39,459 bases of DNA from Aneurinibacillus danicus (GCF_007991215.1 NZ_BJXX01000149.1:1-39459); one strand, 5' to 3'; positions 16,321-25,900 are shown, counted from the first letter of the stretch. Numbers and translations: made by a program. Notes: generated by a model not told the origin, from the sequence alone.

Positions 16321-16356
16321 TGAGTGAATTATAACTCATTTTTTTCTGTTTGAAAA
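16321..16356 (-). promoter_or_regulatory. Sigma-A promoter of activator 2 with overlapping operator
   Basis: On the minus strand, TTTTCA (16356-16351), a 17-nt spacer and TATAAT (16333-16328) make a fair sigma-A promoter. The -10 lies inside the inverted repeat TGAGT-N8-ACTCA (16321-16338), which matches the box at 12598-12613. Binding there should block this promoter, suggesting autorepression. Confidence 0.6.
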
Positions 16357-16402
16357 TACGGAAAGAATGGCCAGATTTCTTGGAATAGAAAGGAAAAGAG
16401 GA

Positions 16403-16433
16403 GGGGCTAACCCAAAAGTAATCGGGATGCCCC
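16403..16433. repeat. Hairpin-forming element downstream of the thioesterase gene
   Basis: GGGGC-TAA-CCC pairs with GGG-AT-GCCCC around a 10-nt loop. Flanking A/G-rich sequence (GGAAAAGAGGAGGGG) and the string GGGCTAACCC recur in part at 18810-18842. It may end the minus-strand thioesterase transcript, since pyrimidine-rich sequence follows on that strand. Confidence 0.4.
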
Positions 16434-16456
16434 CTTCAGCAATAAATGGAATAAGT

Positions 16457-16969
16457 TTATTCCCAGGGCTTTCTCGTCGTTAAAAACTCGGCCAGGCGGC
16501 GGCTCTCTTCGCGGCGCATTTTGCGCATTTGTGAACGCTGTGCCGCGCGCTCATGTAGCTTTTTCTCTTCATCCGTTTCCGGGACTACGCCGGGGACCGG
16601 CACCGGTTTTTTATTTTCGTCAAGCGCTACAAATGTTAAAAACGCCGTGGCGGCGATTTTGCGCTCCCCGGTATACAGACCTTCGGAAATCACTTTGACG
16701 AATACTTCCATTGAAGTGGTTCCGGTCGAGATAACGAACGACTCGACGCACACGGAATCACTCGGCTTAATCGGATGCAAGAAGTCAACGGAATCGGTAG
16801 ACGCCGTCACGACCGGCGCCCGGGCATGGCGGGTCGCCGACAGGGCGGCCACGTCATCAATATACGTCATCAATTTGCCCCCGAACAGAGTTCCATGCTG
16901 GTTCGTATCCGGCGGAAGTACAATACTGGTTTTTACTACACGTGAATCTTTTACTAATCTTTTTTTCAT
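16457..16969 (-). CDS. Acyl-CoA thioesterase, YkhA-like hotdog protein
   Basis: A 170-residue single-hotdog thioesterase. The motif NQHGTLFGGKLMTYIDD (about residues 23-39) carries the Asn/His and Asp residues typical of the YkhA/YciA group of acyl-CoA hydrolases. AFLTFVALDENKKPVPVPGV then PETDEEKKL is the usual end of the domain, followed by an Arg-rich tail (about 140-165). Such enzymes hydrolyse acyl-CoA thioesters, and chain-length preference cannot be read here. GAAGGTG precedes ATG 16969 at a spacing of about 10. The gene stands alone, divergent from pdxST. Confidence 0.88.
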   Translation of the reverse strand: MKKRLVKDSRVVKTSIVLPPDTNQHGTLFGGKLMTYIDDVAALSATRHARAPVVTASTDSVDFLHPIKPSDSVCVESFVISTGTTSMEVFVKVISEGLYTGERKIAATAFLTFVALDENKKPVPVPGVVPETDEEKKLHERAAQRSQMRKMRREESRRLAEFLTTRKPWE

Positions 16970-17106
16970 TATTATCGCACACCTTCTATTTTTTGCATAA
17001 ACGATACATTGCCTTCATTTATTATAATACCCGGATTTACAATTCGAAACGGCTTTGTTTAAGTCTATCTTTTGCGACTTTTCTCTTTTGAAGCAATTTT
17101 AAAAGT

Positions 17107-17216
17107 TAAGTGTTATATTACGTGTTTGACTGTTATATACACTTATACGCTAAAATCTTCTTTGTAAAAAACGAATTCATAACACTTGACCGAAATAATG
17201 GCGACAAGTGTTATAT
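17107..17216 (+). promoter_or_regulatory. pdxST promoter with repeated PdxR-type boxes
   Basis: Variants of AAGTGTTATA occur at 17108-17118 and 17206-17216 (direct), as ACTGTTATATA at 17129-17139 (21 bp after the first) and inverted at 17178-17187. The promoter TTGACC (17186-17191), 17 nt, TGTTAT (17209-17214) is overlapped by the last two. The same box precedes the convergent MocR-type gene (20337-20381). Confidence 0.7.
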
Positions 17217-17267
17217 CATTTAAGCTAAAAAACAAAAAAATGAGGAAAAGGCAGGAGGATTTATAAC

Positions 17268-18152
17268 ATGGCACAACAGGGAACTGATCGCGTAAAACGC
17301 GGAATGGCAGAAATGCAAAAAGGCGGTGTCATCATGGACGTTGTAAACGCTGAACAGGCGCGCATTGCGGAAGCGGCAGGTGCAGTAGCTGTTATGGCGC
17401 TTGAGCGCGTACCGGCTGACATTCGTGCGGCAGGCGGCGTGGCTCGTATGGCTGACCCGACAATCGTGGAAGAAGTTATGGCGGCAGTATCCATTCCGGT
17501 TATGGCGAAAGCGCGTATCGGCCACTATGTGGAAGCGAAAGTGCTGGAAGCGCTGGGCGTAGACTACATTGACGAATCCGAAGTACTGACACCGGCAGAT
17601 GAAGTGTTCCACATCAACAAAAGAGAATTCACTGTTCCGTTCGTGTGCGGTGCACGTGACCTGGGTGAGGCGCTGCGTCGTATCGGCGAAGGGGCATCCA
17701 TGATCCGCACAAAAGGAGAGCCGGGCACAGGTAACATCGTGGAAGCGGTTCGCCATCAACGTATGATGCAAAGTCAAATTCGCAAGGTTGCCAGCATGTC
17801 CACCGACGAGCTGATGGCAGAAGCAAAAGCGATCGGAGCACCGTATGAACTGCTGAAGCAAGTACATGATACAGGCAAACTGCCGGTTGTAAATTTTGCG
17901 GCAGGGGGCGTGGCCACACCGGCGGATGCGGCGCTGATGATGCACCTGGGTTCTGACGGCGTATTCGTAGGGTCCGGTATCTTCAAATCCGAAAATCCGG
18001 AACGTTTTGCTCGCGCTATCGTGGAAGCGACTACGCACTATGACAATTACGAATTAATCGGCGAGCTGTCCAAAAACCTGGGCAATGCAATGAAAGGCAT
18101 CGATGTGACGTCCCTTCTTGAAAACGAGCGCATGGCTGTGCGGGGCTGGTAA
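17268..18152 (+). CDS. pdxS: Pyridoxal 5'-phosphate synthase, lyase subunit
   Basis: A 294-residue PdxS. It condenses ribose 5-phosphate, glyceraldehyde 3-phosphate and ammonia from PdxT into pyridoxal phosphate, in a 12+12 complex. The two Schiff-base lysines Lys81 ([12 protein letters not shown]) and Lys149 (IRTKGE), and Asp24 (VIMDV), fall at the same numbers as in the well-studied Bacillus enzyme. GGCAGGAGG precedes ATG 17268. pdxT starts 3 nt after the stop. PLP made here would serve several enzymes in this window, including the decarboxylase at 20.9 kb. Confidence 0.97.
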   Translation: MAQQGTDRVKRGMAEMQKGGVIMDVVNAEQARIAEAAGAVAVMALERVPADIRAAGGVARMADPTIVEEVMAAVSIPVMAKARIGHYVEAKVLEALGVDYIDESEVLTPADEVFHINKREFTVPFVCGARDLGEALRRIGEGASMIRTKGEPGTGNIVEAVRHQRMMQSQIRKVASMSTDELMAEAKAIGAPYELLKQVHDTGKLPVVNFAAGGVATPADAALMMHLGSDGVFVGSGIFKSENPERFARAIVEATTHYDNYELIGELSKNLGNAMKGIDVTSLLENERMAVRGW

Positions 18153-18155
18153 GCG

Positions 18156-18752
18156 ATGAAGATTGGAGTACTGGCGCTGCAGGGCGCGGTGGCGGAGCAT
18201 ATCCGCCTGCTTACGCTTGCGGGAGCGGAAGCGATCGCCGTCAAGCGGGTTGAGCAGCTGGACGGGCTGGACGGGCTGGTCATTCCCGGCGGTGAAAGCA
18301 CCGCGATCGGCAAATTGATGAAGAAATACGGTTTTGATACGGCGCTGCGCGAGTTTTCCGCGCAGAAGAAGCCGTTGTTTGGCACATGCGCCGGCTTGAT
18401 TATTCTGGCGGGCGAGATCGAAGGCCAGGATTGGGTACATCTCGGTCTCATGGATATAAAGGTGGCACGCAATGCGTTTGGCCGCCAGCGGGAGAGCTTT
18501 GAAGTGGATCTGCCGATTCCAGGCATAGCCGAAGATTTTCGTGCAGTGTTCATCCGCGCTCCGCTCATCCGTGAGGTAGGAGACGATGTGGATATTTTGG
18601 TTCGCCATAACGGCGAAATTGTCGCAGCCCGTCAGGGGCACCTGCTGTGCGCCTCGTTCCACCCGGAATTGACGGACGATCTGCGGATGCATGCCTATTT
18701 CCTGGAAATGGTGAAAGAATATCGTTCGCAGACGGCAGTCGGCACGGTATAG
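18156..18752 (+). CDS. pdxT: Pyridoxal 5'-phosphate synthase, glutaminase subunit
   Basis: A 198-residue class I glutamine amidotransferase that feeds ammonia to PdxS through a channel. Visible landmarks are VIPGGEST (42-49), the nucleophile Cys78 in GTCAGLI, and the His/Glu pair near the end in CASFHPELTDD. It begins 3 nt after pdxS with no separate strong ribosome site, so translational coupling is likely. A strong terminator follows. The length is normal for the family. Confidence 0.96.
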   Translation: MKIGVLALQGAVAEHIRLLTLAGAEAIAVKRVEQLDGLDGLVIPGGESTAIGKLMKKYGFDTALREFSAQKKPLFGTCAGLIILAGEIEGQDWVHLGLMDIKVARNAFGRQRESFEVDLPIPGIAEDFRAVFIRAPLIREVGDDVDILVRHNGEIVAARQGHLLCASFHPELTDDLRMHAYFLEMVKEYRSQTAVGTV

Positions 18753-18754
18753 TG

Positions 18755-18797
18755 AAAAAAAACGGAGAGCAGCTTTTGACGGCGCTCTCCGTTTTTT
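18755..18797. terminator. Bidirectional terminator between pdxT and pdxR
   Basis: CGGAGAGC (18763-18770), extended by a run of A before it, pairs with GCTCTCCG (18784-18791), followed by TTTTTTT. It has the form needed to stop transcripts from both sides. Confidence 0.9.
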
Positions 18798-18847
18798 TAT
18801 GAAAATTTGAAGGGAAGAGAAATGGAAAGTAGGGCTAACCCTCATTG

Positions 18848-20320
18848 TTATACAACGGGTGTTTTTCTGTAAGCCGTGGTCGTTTCGATAAACGATCTGG
18901 CCGCCCGGCATAGCTCCCGTACGCCTTCCTGCAGTTCCCGTTCATTCATATATGAGAAGCTGACCCGCAGAAAATGATGCTTGGATTCGATTGGATAGCA
19001 CGCCGCGCCCGGCAGAAACGTAATCTGGTGGTTCCGCGCATAGATGAGAAAATCTTCCGTATCCACCTGCGGCGGCAGAGCCAGCCACAAATTCACTCCG
19101 CCCTGAGGCGTAATCCAGCTCACGCCGGACGGCATGAGTTCCGCAAACAAATCTGTCATCATATCTCGTCTTAGCTTAAGGGCGATGCGCAGTTTTTTGA
19201 CATGATTGCGCATCCGCTCCGAGTTGAGCAGGGGAAGGATTGCTTTTTGTGTCAGCAGCGGACTGCCCAGATCGGTATTGCCTTTGGCAGCAACCAATCG
19301 ATGGAAAATTGTGCCTGCTGCCGCCAGCACACCGATCCGGCAGCCGGGAGCGAGAATTTTGCTTAAGCCTTTCAGATAGATAACATGGCCAAGCGGGTCC
19401 ATGCTTTTTAAAGACGGCGGCGGCTGTTTTTCGAAATAAATCTCGCTCCACGGATCGTCTTCAAGAATCAGGCATTGCATATCATGCGCAATATCAAGAA
19501 GTTGACGCCTCCGCTGTGTGCTCATTACCGTACCGGTCGGGCTATGGAACGTAGGCATCGTATAGATCAGTTTCGGTTTGTATTTCTCGCACAGCGCTCC
19601 CAGCATGTCTACCCGCATGCCCTGTTCATCCACAGGAACGGGTAGGATGGTAGCGCCGCGGGAACGAAACACATCGATTGCCGCAGGGTATGTAGGCGCT
19701 TCTGTCACCACAATATCTCCTGGTCCAATAAATGTGCGCGCAACCAAATCGATGCCTTGTTGAGTTCCGTTCGTAATCAGAATTTCCTCAGGCGCACACT
19801 CGATTTTCTTGCCACGCAAATACCCAGACAATGCTTGTCTTAGCGCCGCATCTCCCTGCACCTCTCCGTAAGTAGAAAGAATGCGCGGCTCCTGGGCTAA
19901 AATCCGCTGAATTTCCTGTTCCAGATAGCGATTCGGCAGAAGCCCCGGATCAATCGTAGAGGAGAAAAATTCAAAACGCGCGGAAATCTGATGGTAGCGG
20001 GAAAATTGCGCACGCGGCAAATAATCAGGTACGGAAAGCTGCCAGTCGAACGGAGATTCTCGCTTTACGAAGGATTTTTCTTCTTTTTTGCGGACGAATG
20101 TTCCTTTCCCTTGAATCCGAACGATAAATCCGTCTTCTTCTAAAGTGTTATATGCTTGAACCACGGTCATTAAGCTTACATTGATTTGCTTGGATAAACT
20201 CCGTACGGAAGGGAGGGGAGCACCATCTTCCAATAAATCAGATTGAATGCGGTCAACAATCGCCTGATAAATCTGCTTGGCCAGCGGAACGTGGAGATGT
20301 CGATTGATTTCTATTTGCAT
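18848..20320 (-). CDS. pdxR: MocR-family regulator, probable PdxR
   Basis: A 490-residue fusion of a GntR winged helix (residues 10-80: LPSVRSLSKQINVSLMTVVQ, AYNTLEEDGF) and a class I aminotransferase-like domain (about 110-470). The PLP lysine is Lys321 (GLSKILAPGCRIG), with Asp289 in LEDDPW and the arginine region FLRVSFSY near the end. MocR proteins sense PLP through this domain without acting as real transaminases. Its position opposite pdxST, and the shared AAGTGTTATA-type boxes, make it the likely regulator of PLP synthesis. TAGGAGATC precedes ATG 20320. Another box-like sequence, AAAGTGTTATATG, lies inside the gene at 20142-20154. Confidence 0.9.
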   Translation of the reverse strand: MQIEINRHLHVPLAKQIYQAIVDRIQSDLLEDGAPLPSVRSLSKQINVSLMTVVQAYNTLEEDGFIVRIQGKGTFVRKKEEKSFVKRESPFDWQLSVPDYLPRAQFSRYHQISARFEFFSSTIDPGLLPNRYLEQEIQRILAQEPRILSTYGEVQGDAALRQALSGYLRGKKIECAPEEILITNGTQQGIDLVARTFIGPGDIVVTEAPTYPAAIDVFRSRGATILPVPVDEQGMRVDMLGALCEKYKPKLIYTMPTFHSPTGTVMSTQRRRQLLDIAHDMQCLILEDDPWSEIYFEKQPPPSLKSMDPLGHVIYLKGLSKILAPGCRIGVLAAAGTIFHRLVAAKGNTDLGSPLLTQKAILPLLNSERMRNHVKKLRIALKLRRDMMTDLFAELMPSGVSWITPQGGVNLWLALPPQVDTEDFLIYARNHQITFLPGAACYPIESKHHFLRVSFSYMNERELQEGVRELCRAARSFIETTTAYRKTPVV

Positions 20321-20336
20321 ATCTGTGATCTCCTAT

Positions 20337-20381
20337 AAGTGTTATAACTGTTCTATATACAATCATAATACATATAACAGT
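20337..20381 (-). promoter_or_regulatory. PdxR-type boxes before the regulator gene
   Basis: AAGTGTTATA (20337-20346) is followed at once by AACTGTTCTATA (20346-20357), and the inverted form ATATAACAGTT lies at 20372-20382. These match the boxes before pdxS and suggest autoregulation. Confidence 0.6.
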
Positions 20382-20632
20382 TGCCTGAGAAGTATCTATT
20401 GGGGAAATAAGATATAATTTCGCGGATTTTTTGCCAATCAAACGGTTGAATTGATTCTAAAATTTCCTTTCATCATAAATCAGAATACATTCAGTCAATT
20501 TTTATACTGTAAATCATTTTCAATATTTTTAAAAATACAGCAATGATGTTTATGGTTGAAATTGTTATATTTATTGGTAAAATATTTCTGATGAAAAGTT
20601 CCTAGTTATCTATATCTATATTCATATATTCG

Positions 20633-20712
20633 ATAAAGGCAAACCTATTGAAAAATAGGGACGCAAAGCCATGGGTCTAAGGTTTCTAATAACTATGACA
20701 GCCGGTTGCCGA
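20633..20712 (+). promoter_or_regulatory. Cyclic-di-GMP-I (GEMM) riboswitch
   Basis: The conserved core is clear: GGCAAACC, helix CCTATT with AATAGG capped by GAAA (20650-20653), then GGACGCAAAGCC, then GGGTCTAAGG as tetraloop receptor, and finally ATGACAGCCGGTTGCCG. This order, including the GNRA loop, is that of class I cyclic-di-GMP aptamers. It lies 170 nt before the PLP decarboxylase start, so it should tie the decarboxylase-chemoreceptor operon to the second messenger. Confidence 0.9.
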
Positions 20713-20724
20713 AGCCACAGCGCT

Positions 20725-20841
20725 TACTTCTATGTCTGTAAAACTAGCAGATTTTTTCATGCAGACTTTCATATATATAGAAGTGAACACAAAAAGCTTA
20801 GGACCCAGGCTATTCCGAATAGAGGATAGTCTTTTCTTTTT
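20725..20841 (+). promoter_or_regulatory. Riboswitch expression platform with terminator
   Basis: After the aptamer, ACTTCTAT (20726-20733) with GTCTG can pair with CAGAC and ATAGAAGT (20777-20784). A terminator-like hairpin follows: AGGCTAT (20807-20813) with ATAGTCT (20826-20832), then TTTCTTTTT. Whether ligand turns expression on or off cannot be read from the sequence. Confidence 0.6.
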
Positions 20842-20880
20842 GCATAAAAACATAAAGAATAAAAGAATGGAGTGGACAGC

Positions 20881-22539
20881 ATGAACATGGTAGAAGTGCA
20901 ATCCTTATTTCCTAGTGAAGATGGAAACAAACAAAGACAACAAGAACTATTACAACTAATTGAAACATTGGTTAAGGAATTCGACGCACTAAAAGATCCA
21001 AACCTTTCTACACTCGGTCCAATGCGCGAAAGAACAGGGGAATTCTACAAAGAGATTATGGATTCCGCACAAGCGCCTCAACGTGGTACAAGTATGCAGG
21101 AAGTGTTACAGGAACTTCTTAAACTTGCGGAAGGACATCCATACCATACACGAAACTTTGTTACAAACGTCCTGCCAATGGCTAGTATTCCTGGCATTAT
21201 CGGAGCGTTGCTAACGACATTGTTAAATGGCAACAATCTGTGGGATGTATACGGTCCGGCAGGAGCGGAAGCGGAAGTGAAAGTCATCGCGATGATGACG
21301 AAGCTTGTGGGCTACGATGTCAAACACTCGTGGGGCTATACGACATGGGGTGGACAAGGGGCTGTATTTTCCGGATTGCGCCTTGCTATCGCCAAGCAAT
21401 TCCCGCGTGCCAAAGAAGAAGGAGTGCCGAATAACTTGTATTGCTTCGCTTCCGAAAACGCACACTACAGCCTGCTCAAATCGATGGAAGCAACTGGAAT
21501 CGGCAGCAACCATTTAATTACGGTTAAAACTGACCCTACCACACATGCGATGGATGTAAAGGATTTGCGGGTAAAAATGGAGCGCGTAATCAAGGATGGC
21601 GGGATTCCGATTTATATTGTAGCTACGACAGGTGCCACCGATTCATTCGGTATTGATGATGTTCAGACAATCAAGCAAACAGCAGATGACGTGACAAAAC
21701 AATATGGACTTTCTTCTGTTCATATCCATGCAGACTCTGCACTCGGCGGATTTTACTGCTTATTCAACCAGTATGATTTTGACCGCAATCCGCTGAATTT
21801 CGAAGCACCATTATGTGAGAAGCTACTGGAGATTCGTGAAAAAATGCGGCATTTGCATCTGGCGGATAGCCTGTGCTTTGATTTCCAAAAACTTGGCCAA
21901 ACGCCGTACTTAACAAGCCTGTTTCTTGTAAAAAACGGAAAAGATATCGGATTGCTTGATTTGCATGAATTCGAAACACCGTATGTCGGCAACCGTGGAT
22001 ACGGCAGCTACCATACAAGTTATACACTTGAGTGCTCACGCATGGCAAGTTCCATTGCGATATATGCCGCATTGCTCGCGTTTGGAGTGGAGGGCTACCA
22101 GCAAATCCTGGCCAATTATGTACGCGTTAATATGGCATTCCGTGAAAAGCTTCTATCCGTCTTCCCGAATGTGGCGATTACGAACGAAAACAACCCAGGT
22201 CCGATTACGACGTTCCGCTTTTATCCAGGTCAGCCGGAATGGCAGGAAGAACAGGCAGGTCGTCTACCAAGCACACGCATCATAAACAACAACGAGTGGA
22301 ACTATCCAATTTTCGAGCAACTGGGTAAACAGCGTGAACGCGTCTTTTTCGGTGACACGACAAGACAGTGCCTGATTGATGCGCAGGATTCCGCAGAACG
22401 GATTCCGGTTTACGCCGTCAAGTTTTTCTCTATTTCCCCGTATACAACGGTCGATACGCTTGATGACATCATATCTTTCCTGTTGGAACAGGTAACGCAA
22501 ACGGAAGCACAGCGGAAGGTGGAAACAGTGCATGTTTAA
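20881..22539 (+). CDS. PLP-dependent decarboxylase (group II-like)
   Basis: A 552-residue fold-type I decarboxylase related to glutamate, tyrosine and aromatic amino acid decarboxylases. Visible residues are the cofactor-stacking His195 (FASENAHYS), Asp285 in [10 protein letters not shown], which binds the pyridine nitrogen, and the probable Schiff-base Lys337 in [10 protein letters not shown]. The last differs from the common DPHKW and resembles a subgroup with D-F-x-K. GWTTWGGQ-like sequence [14 protein letters not shown] supplies the phosphate cup. The substrate cannot be assigned. ATG 20881 follows GGAGTGG; a GTG three codons earlier lies in the ribosome site. A cyclic-di-GMP riboswitch precedes it and a chemoreceptor gene overlaps its end by 8 nt. 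Confidence 0.88.
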   Translation: MNMVEVQSLFPSEDGNKQRQQELLQLIETLVKEFDALKDPNLSTLGPMRERTGEFYKEIMDSAQAPQRGTSMQEVLQELLKLAEGHPYHTRNFVTNVLPMASIPGIIGALLTTLLNGNNLWDVYGPAGAEAEVKVIAMMTKLVGYDVKHSWGYTTWGGQGAVFSGLRLAIAKQFPRAKEEGVPNNLYCFASENAHYSLLKSMEATGIGSNHLITVKTDPTTHAMDVKDLRVKMERVIKDGGIPIYIVATTGATDSFGIDDVQTIKQTADDVTKQYGLSSVHIHADSALGGFYCLFNQYDFDRNPLNFEAPLCEKLLEIREKMRHLHLADSLCFDFQKLGQTPYLTSLFLVKNGKDIGLLDLHEFETPYVGNRGYGSYHTSYTLECSRMASSIAIYAALLAFGVEGYQQILANYVRVNMAFREKLLSVFPNVAITNENNPGPITTFRFYPGQPEWQEEQAGRLPSTRIINNNEWNYPIFEQLGKQRERVFFGDTTRQCLIDAQDSAERIPVYAVKFFSISPYTTVDTLDDIISFLLEQVTQTEAQRKVETVHV

Positions 22540-24214
22540 GATAAGTCATTCGATTAGCAAAAAAATCACCGTTTCTTTTGCGCTATGTATCCTGGGCTTA
22601 TCGATTATATTCAGCTTTATTTCGTACAAGATTTCAACGGGAATTGTGAATGAGTATGTGCTTCCTCAATTTGAAAGTACGCTTAAAACAAACATTCGAG
22701 TACTGGGGCGTATGATTGATAAAAACGTGGTCAATCAAGCAGACAGCGGCTCCGATAGTGCGTATAATACTCTGTTGACGTTTTTAAATGAACAAAAACA
22801 GCAAATGGGCGTAGAAAACGCATATGTGCTCGGTAAAAAAGATAAAACCTATATCGTAGCACTGAGCGAAGCAGCAGAACAACGTAATAACGACTATCCG
22901 TTTACAGAAGAAATGCTAAGAGCTTTCGACGGTACATCACAAGTAAGTGACATTTACAAGGATAGCTACGGAGTGCATAAATCCGCATTTATTCGGCTTA
23001 GTGGCACTAATACGATTCTCGGCATCGACATGGATGCAAAGTTTGTATCTGAACTTAACCGATATATTATTATTGTCAGCATGATTGCTACCCTGGTACT
23101 TATTGTGTTAGGTTGTGCTGTCGGTTATGTCGTTGCCCGCCGAATCTCAAAACCGATTCTGCTTTTGGCAGATCATACAAAAAAAGTAGCAGAAGGCGAT
23201 TTACGCGAGGAAATTTCCGTGCCAGGCCAGGATGAAATCGGCATGCTTGCTGCAAGCTTCAATCAAATGCAACTGCAATTAAAAGATATGATGCAGAAGG
23301 TAGCAGCGACATCCAATCATATACTTACTTCATCCGAACAATTATCGAAAAGCTCGCAATTGACAAGCGAGATGATTCATCAAATGGTAGCCGCTACCCA
23401 GGAAATCGCATCTGGAAGCGAAACAATGGCGCAAGCCGCAGAGGAAAATGCGAAAGCAATGGAAGAAATCGCCTCCGGCATTCAACATATCACCGAATCG
23501 TCACTGGCCATTTCGGAAGAATCATTGGAAGCATCACAAGAAGCAAACGAAGGGAACCGCCGTATTCAACAGGCGATTGCACAGATGCGTTCCATTTCCA
23601 ATTCGCTATCTCATTCTACGATGCTTGTTAGAAAAACGAATGAACGGACGAACGAAATTGGTCATGTTGTAGAATTGATAACAGATATTTCGAGTCAAAT
23701 TAACTTGCTAGCTTTAAACGCCGCCATCGAAGCTGCCCGTGCAGGAGAATACGGCCGCGGATTTGCTGTGGTGGCTGATGAAGTACGTAAACTGGCTGAG
23801 CAGTCGGCAAATTCCGCAAGTGAAATTACAAGTTCACTGCAAGCGATTCGGGAAGACTCCATCAAATCAGTAGAAGCCATGAATCAAATGACCGGCGAAG
23901 TGCAGGCTGGTTCCGATATGGTATCTCAGGCGGGACAATCATTTGAAAGCATTCTCCATCTGATTCAAGATGTTTCTGAAAAAATTCAGATGATTTCCGC
24001 CGTCACCGAGGAAGTATCAGCAAACGCACAGCAAATCTCGGCAGCAGCCGAGGAAACGTCGCAAATTGCGAGCGAGTCTCTGGATCACACCCGGAAAATT
24101 GCCGCAAGTTCTCAGGAACAATTAGCTTCTATGGAAGAAAATGTGCGAACTGCACACGTTCTTCATGAGCAAGCAGACGAACTACAAAATATGTTAAACA
24201 AATTTAAAGTATAG
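22532..24214 (+). CDS. Methyl-accepting chemotaxis protein
   Basis: A 560-residue membrane chemoreceptor. A first helix (about 12-32) is followed by an extracytoplasmic sensor of about 140 residues (short Cache-like, around 35-175), a second helix ([20 protein letters not shown]), a HAMP linker ([20 protein letters not shown]) and a long signalling coiled coil. The hairpin tip [20 protein letters not shown], then [14 protein letters not shown], is the CheA/CheW contact. The start overlaps the decarboxylase gene by 8 nt and GAAGGTGG lies before it, so the two are co-translated. The sensor may respond to the decarboxylase substrate or product, which is inference. It shares the cyclic-di-GMP control. 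Confidence 0.95.
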   Translation: MFKISHSISKKITVSFALCILGLSIIFSFISYKISTGIVNEYVLPQFESTLKTNIRVLGRMIDKNVVNQADSGSDSAYNTLLTFLNEQKQQMGVENAYVLGKKDKTYIVALSEAAEQRNNDYPFTEEMLRAFDGTSQVSDIYKDSYGVHKSAFIRLSGTNTILGIDMDAKFVSELNRYIIIVSMIATLVLIVLGCAVGYVVARRISKPILLLADHTKKVAEGDLREEISVPGQDEIGMLAASFNQMQLQLKDMMQKVAATSNHILTSSEQLSKSSQLTSEMIHQMVAATQEIASGSETMAQAAEENAKAMEEIASGIQHITESSLAISEESLEASQEANEGNRRIQQAIAQMRSISNSLSHSTMLVRKTNERTNEIGHVVELITDISSQINLLALNAAIEAARAGEYGRGFAVVADEVRKLAEQSANSASEITSSLQAIREDSIKSVEAMNQMTGEVQAGSDMVSQAGQSFESILHLIQDVSEKIQMISAVTEEVSANAQQISAAAEETSQIASESLDHTRKIAASSQEQLASMEENVRTAHVLHEQADELQNMLNKFKV

Positions 24215-24226
24215 TGGATGTCATAA

Positions 24227-24263
24227 AAGCCAGAATGCATATCTGATGTGTTCTGGCTTTTTT
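24227..24263 (+). terminator. Terminator after the chemoreceptor gene
   Basis: AAGCCAGAA (24227-24235) pairs with TTCTGGCTT (24251-24259), followed by TTTTTC. Confidence 0.88.
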
Positions 24264-24320
24264 CTTGCCACGATTACTTCAAAAAACAAGACCCTGTTTT
24301 TATATGTAGAAACAAAGTTG

Positions 24321-24358
24321 GAGACGAAAAAGCCACATTCTTTTATTCGTCTCTTTTT
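24321..24358 (+). terminator. Second terminator-like hairpin upstream of the MATE gene
   Basis: GAGACGAA (24321-24328) pairs with TTCGTCTC (24346-24353), followed by TTTTTC. It is either a back-up terminator or an attenuator in the MATE leader. I saw no clear promoter between the two hairpins. Confidence 0.7.
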
Positions 24359-24462
24359 CTTTATAGCCAAAATTAATGATTCACAATATTTACCTGATGT
24401 GATAAGGTAGCCATGATTATGATTATTTTTCGTAAGGATTTTTTAATAATAGGGGAAGAAAC

Positions 24463-25830
24463 ATGAGACAGACATATTCTTTAAAACAAAAAAACCGTCA
24501 GTTGCTGGAAATCTTATTGCCGATCCTTGTTACCCAGCTTACACTGTATGCGATGAATTTCTTTGATACCATTATGTCAGGGCATGCCAGTCCAAGCGAT
24601 TTGGCTGGCGTGGCCATCGGTTCTAGCATCTGGATGCCTGTTTTTACAGGATTAAACGGAATTATGATGGCTGTAACCCCAATGATTGCACAGCTTTTAG
24701 GCGCAGAGAAAAAGGGGCAAATACCATTTACCGTTTTGCAGGGTGTCTATTTGTCACTCGTGCTTGCCGTACTTGTCATGGTTGGTGGCGGCCTGGTGCT
24801 TTCTCCTATTTTAAACGCAATGGATTTAGACACGACCGTACGCGATATTGCATACCGCTTTCTTCTCGCCATTGGAATCGGAATTGCTCCGCTTTTTATC
24901 TCCACGGTGCTTCGGTGTTTCATTGATGCCCTCGGCTACACAAAAGTGACCATGGGAATTACGCTCGTTTCTCTGCCATTGAACGTGATCCTGAATTACA
25001 TACTGATTTACGGTAAATTTGGCTTCCCACAATTAGGTGGGGTAGGGGCAGGGTACGCATCGGCTGTGACATATTGGTGTATCGCACTGTTAAGTATATA
25101 TGTTATCCACCGAGTACAACCGTTTTCGGGCTACCGGATATTCCGCCAGCTGTATCGCCCTTCGCTCGCGGCGTGGAAAGAACAACTGAAAATCGGGGTA
25201 CCCATTGGCTTTTCTGTCTTCTTTGAAACGAGTATTTTCGCAGCGGTGACCCTCCTAATGAGCGAATTCAGTACGGCAACAATCGCTGCACACCAGGCGG
25301 CGCTCAACTTCGCATCGCTTTTGTATATGGTACCAATGAGCATTGCCATGGCGCTTACGATTGCAGTCGGATTCGAAGTAGGGGCACAGCGGTTCAAAGA
25401 TGCAAAGCAGTATAGCTATCTTGGCATTGGCATGGCGGTAAGTATGGCATTGTTATGCGCATGCTTCTTATTCTTCTTTAGTGAACAGGTAGCAGCGTTA
25501 TACACAACTGATACAACCGTGTTGCAACTAACCCGGCACTTCTTGATATACGCAATCTTCTTTCAGTTATCTGATGCTGTTGCTGCGCCGATTCAAGGGA
25601 TATTACGCGGATACAAAAACGTCAATATCGTATTTATTATTGCGCTTGTGTCCTACTGGATTATTGGGTTGCCGATCGGATATATGACCGCTAACTATAC
25701 ATCGCTTGGCGCGTTCGGCTACTGGATTGGCCTAATTACGGGCCTGCTGTTTGGGGCTATCGGCCTTTCGGCGCGCTTGCTGCGTATACAGCGCCGTTTT
25801 GGGCAAGTGAACGAACAGCACTGTGCTTAA
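24463..25830 (+). CDS. MATE family multidrug/cation efflux protein
   Basis: A 455-residue protein with about 12 membrane spans in two related halves, as in NorM-type MATE exporters driven by Na+ or H+. Typical segments are LLEILLPILVTQLTLYAMNF then FDTIMSGHASPSDLAGVAIG near the start, LPLNVILNYILIYG in the first half, and AAHQAALNFASLLYMVPMSI with ALTIAVGFEVGAQ in the second. It ends with a basic cytoplasmic tail. The ribosome site is modest (AGGGGAAG). It is transcribed alone, and no adjacent regulator indicates a substrate. Confidence 0.92.
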   Translation: MRQTYSLKQKNRQLLEILLPILVTQLTLYAMNFFDTIMSGHASPSDLAGVAIGSSIWMPVFTGLNGIMMAVTPMIAQLLGAEKKGQIPFTVLQGVYLSLVLAVLVMVGGGLVLSPILNAMDLDTTVRDIAYRFLLAIGIGIAPLFISTVLRCFIDALGYTKVTMGITLVSLPLNVILNYILIYGKFGFPQLGGVGAGYASAVTYWCIALLSIYVIHRVQPFSGYRIFRQLYRPSLAAWKEQLKIGVPIGFSVFFETSIFAAVTLLMSEFSTATIAAHQAALNFASLLYMVPMSIAMALTIAVGFEVGAQRFKDAKQYSYLGIGMAVSMALLCACFLFFFSEQVAALYTTDTTVLQLTRHFLIYAIFFQLSDAVAAPIQGILRGYKNVNIVFIIALVSYWIIGLPIGYMTANYTSLGAFGYWIGLITGLLFGAIGLSARLLRIQRRFGQVNEQHCA

Positions 25831-25900
25831 CCGCGTGGGTATGTAAGAGTATTTGTCTTTTTATGGCTAATGCGATATAATTTAAATATTAAGAACATAA

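Noticed and set aside
17220-18038. A 272-codon open frame antisense to pdxS
   Set aside because: It mirrors the highly biased codon pattern of pdxS and its protein is rich in His and Cys with no recognisable motif. No ribosome site lies before it.
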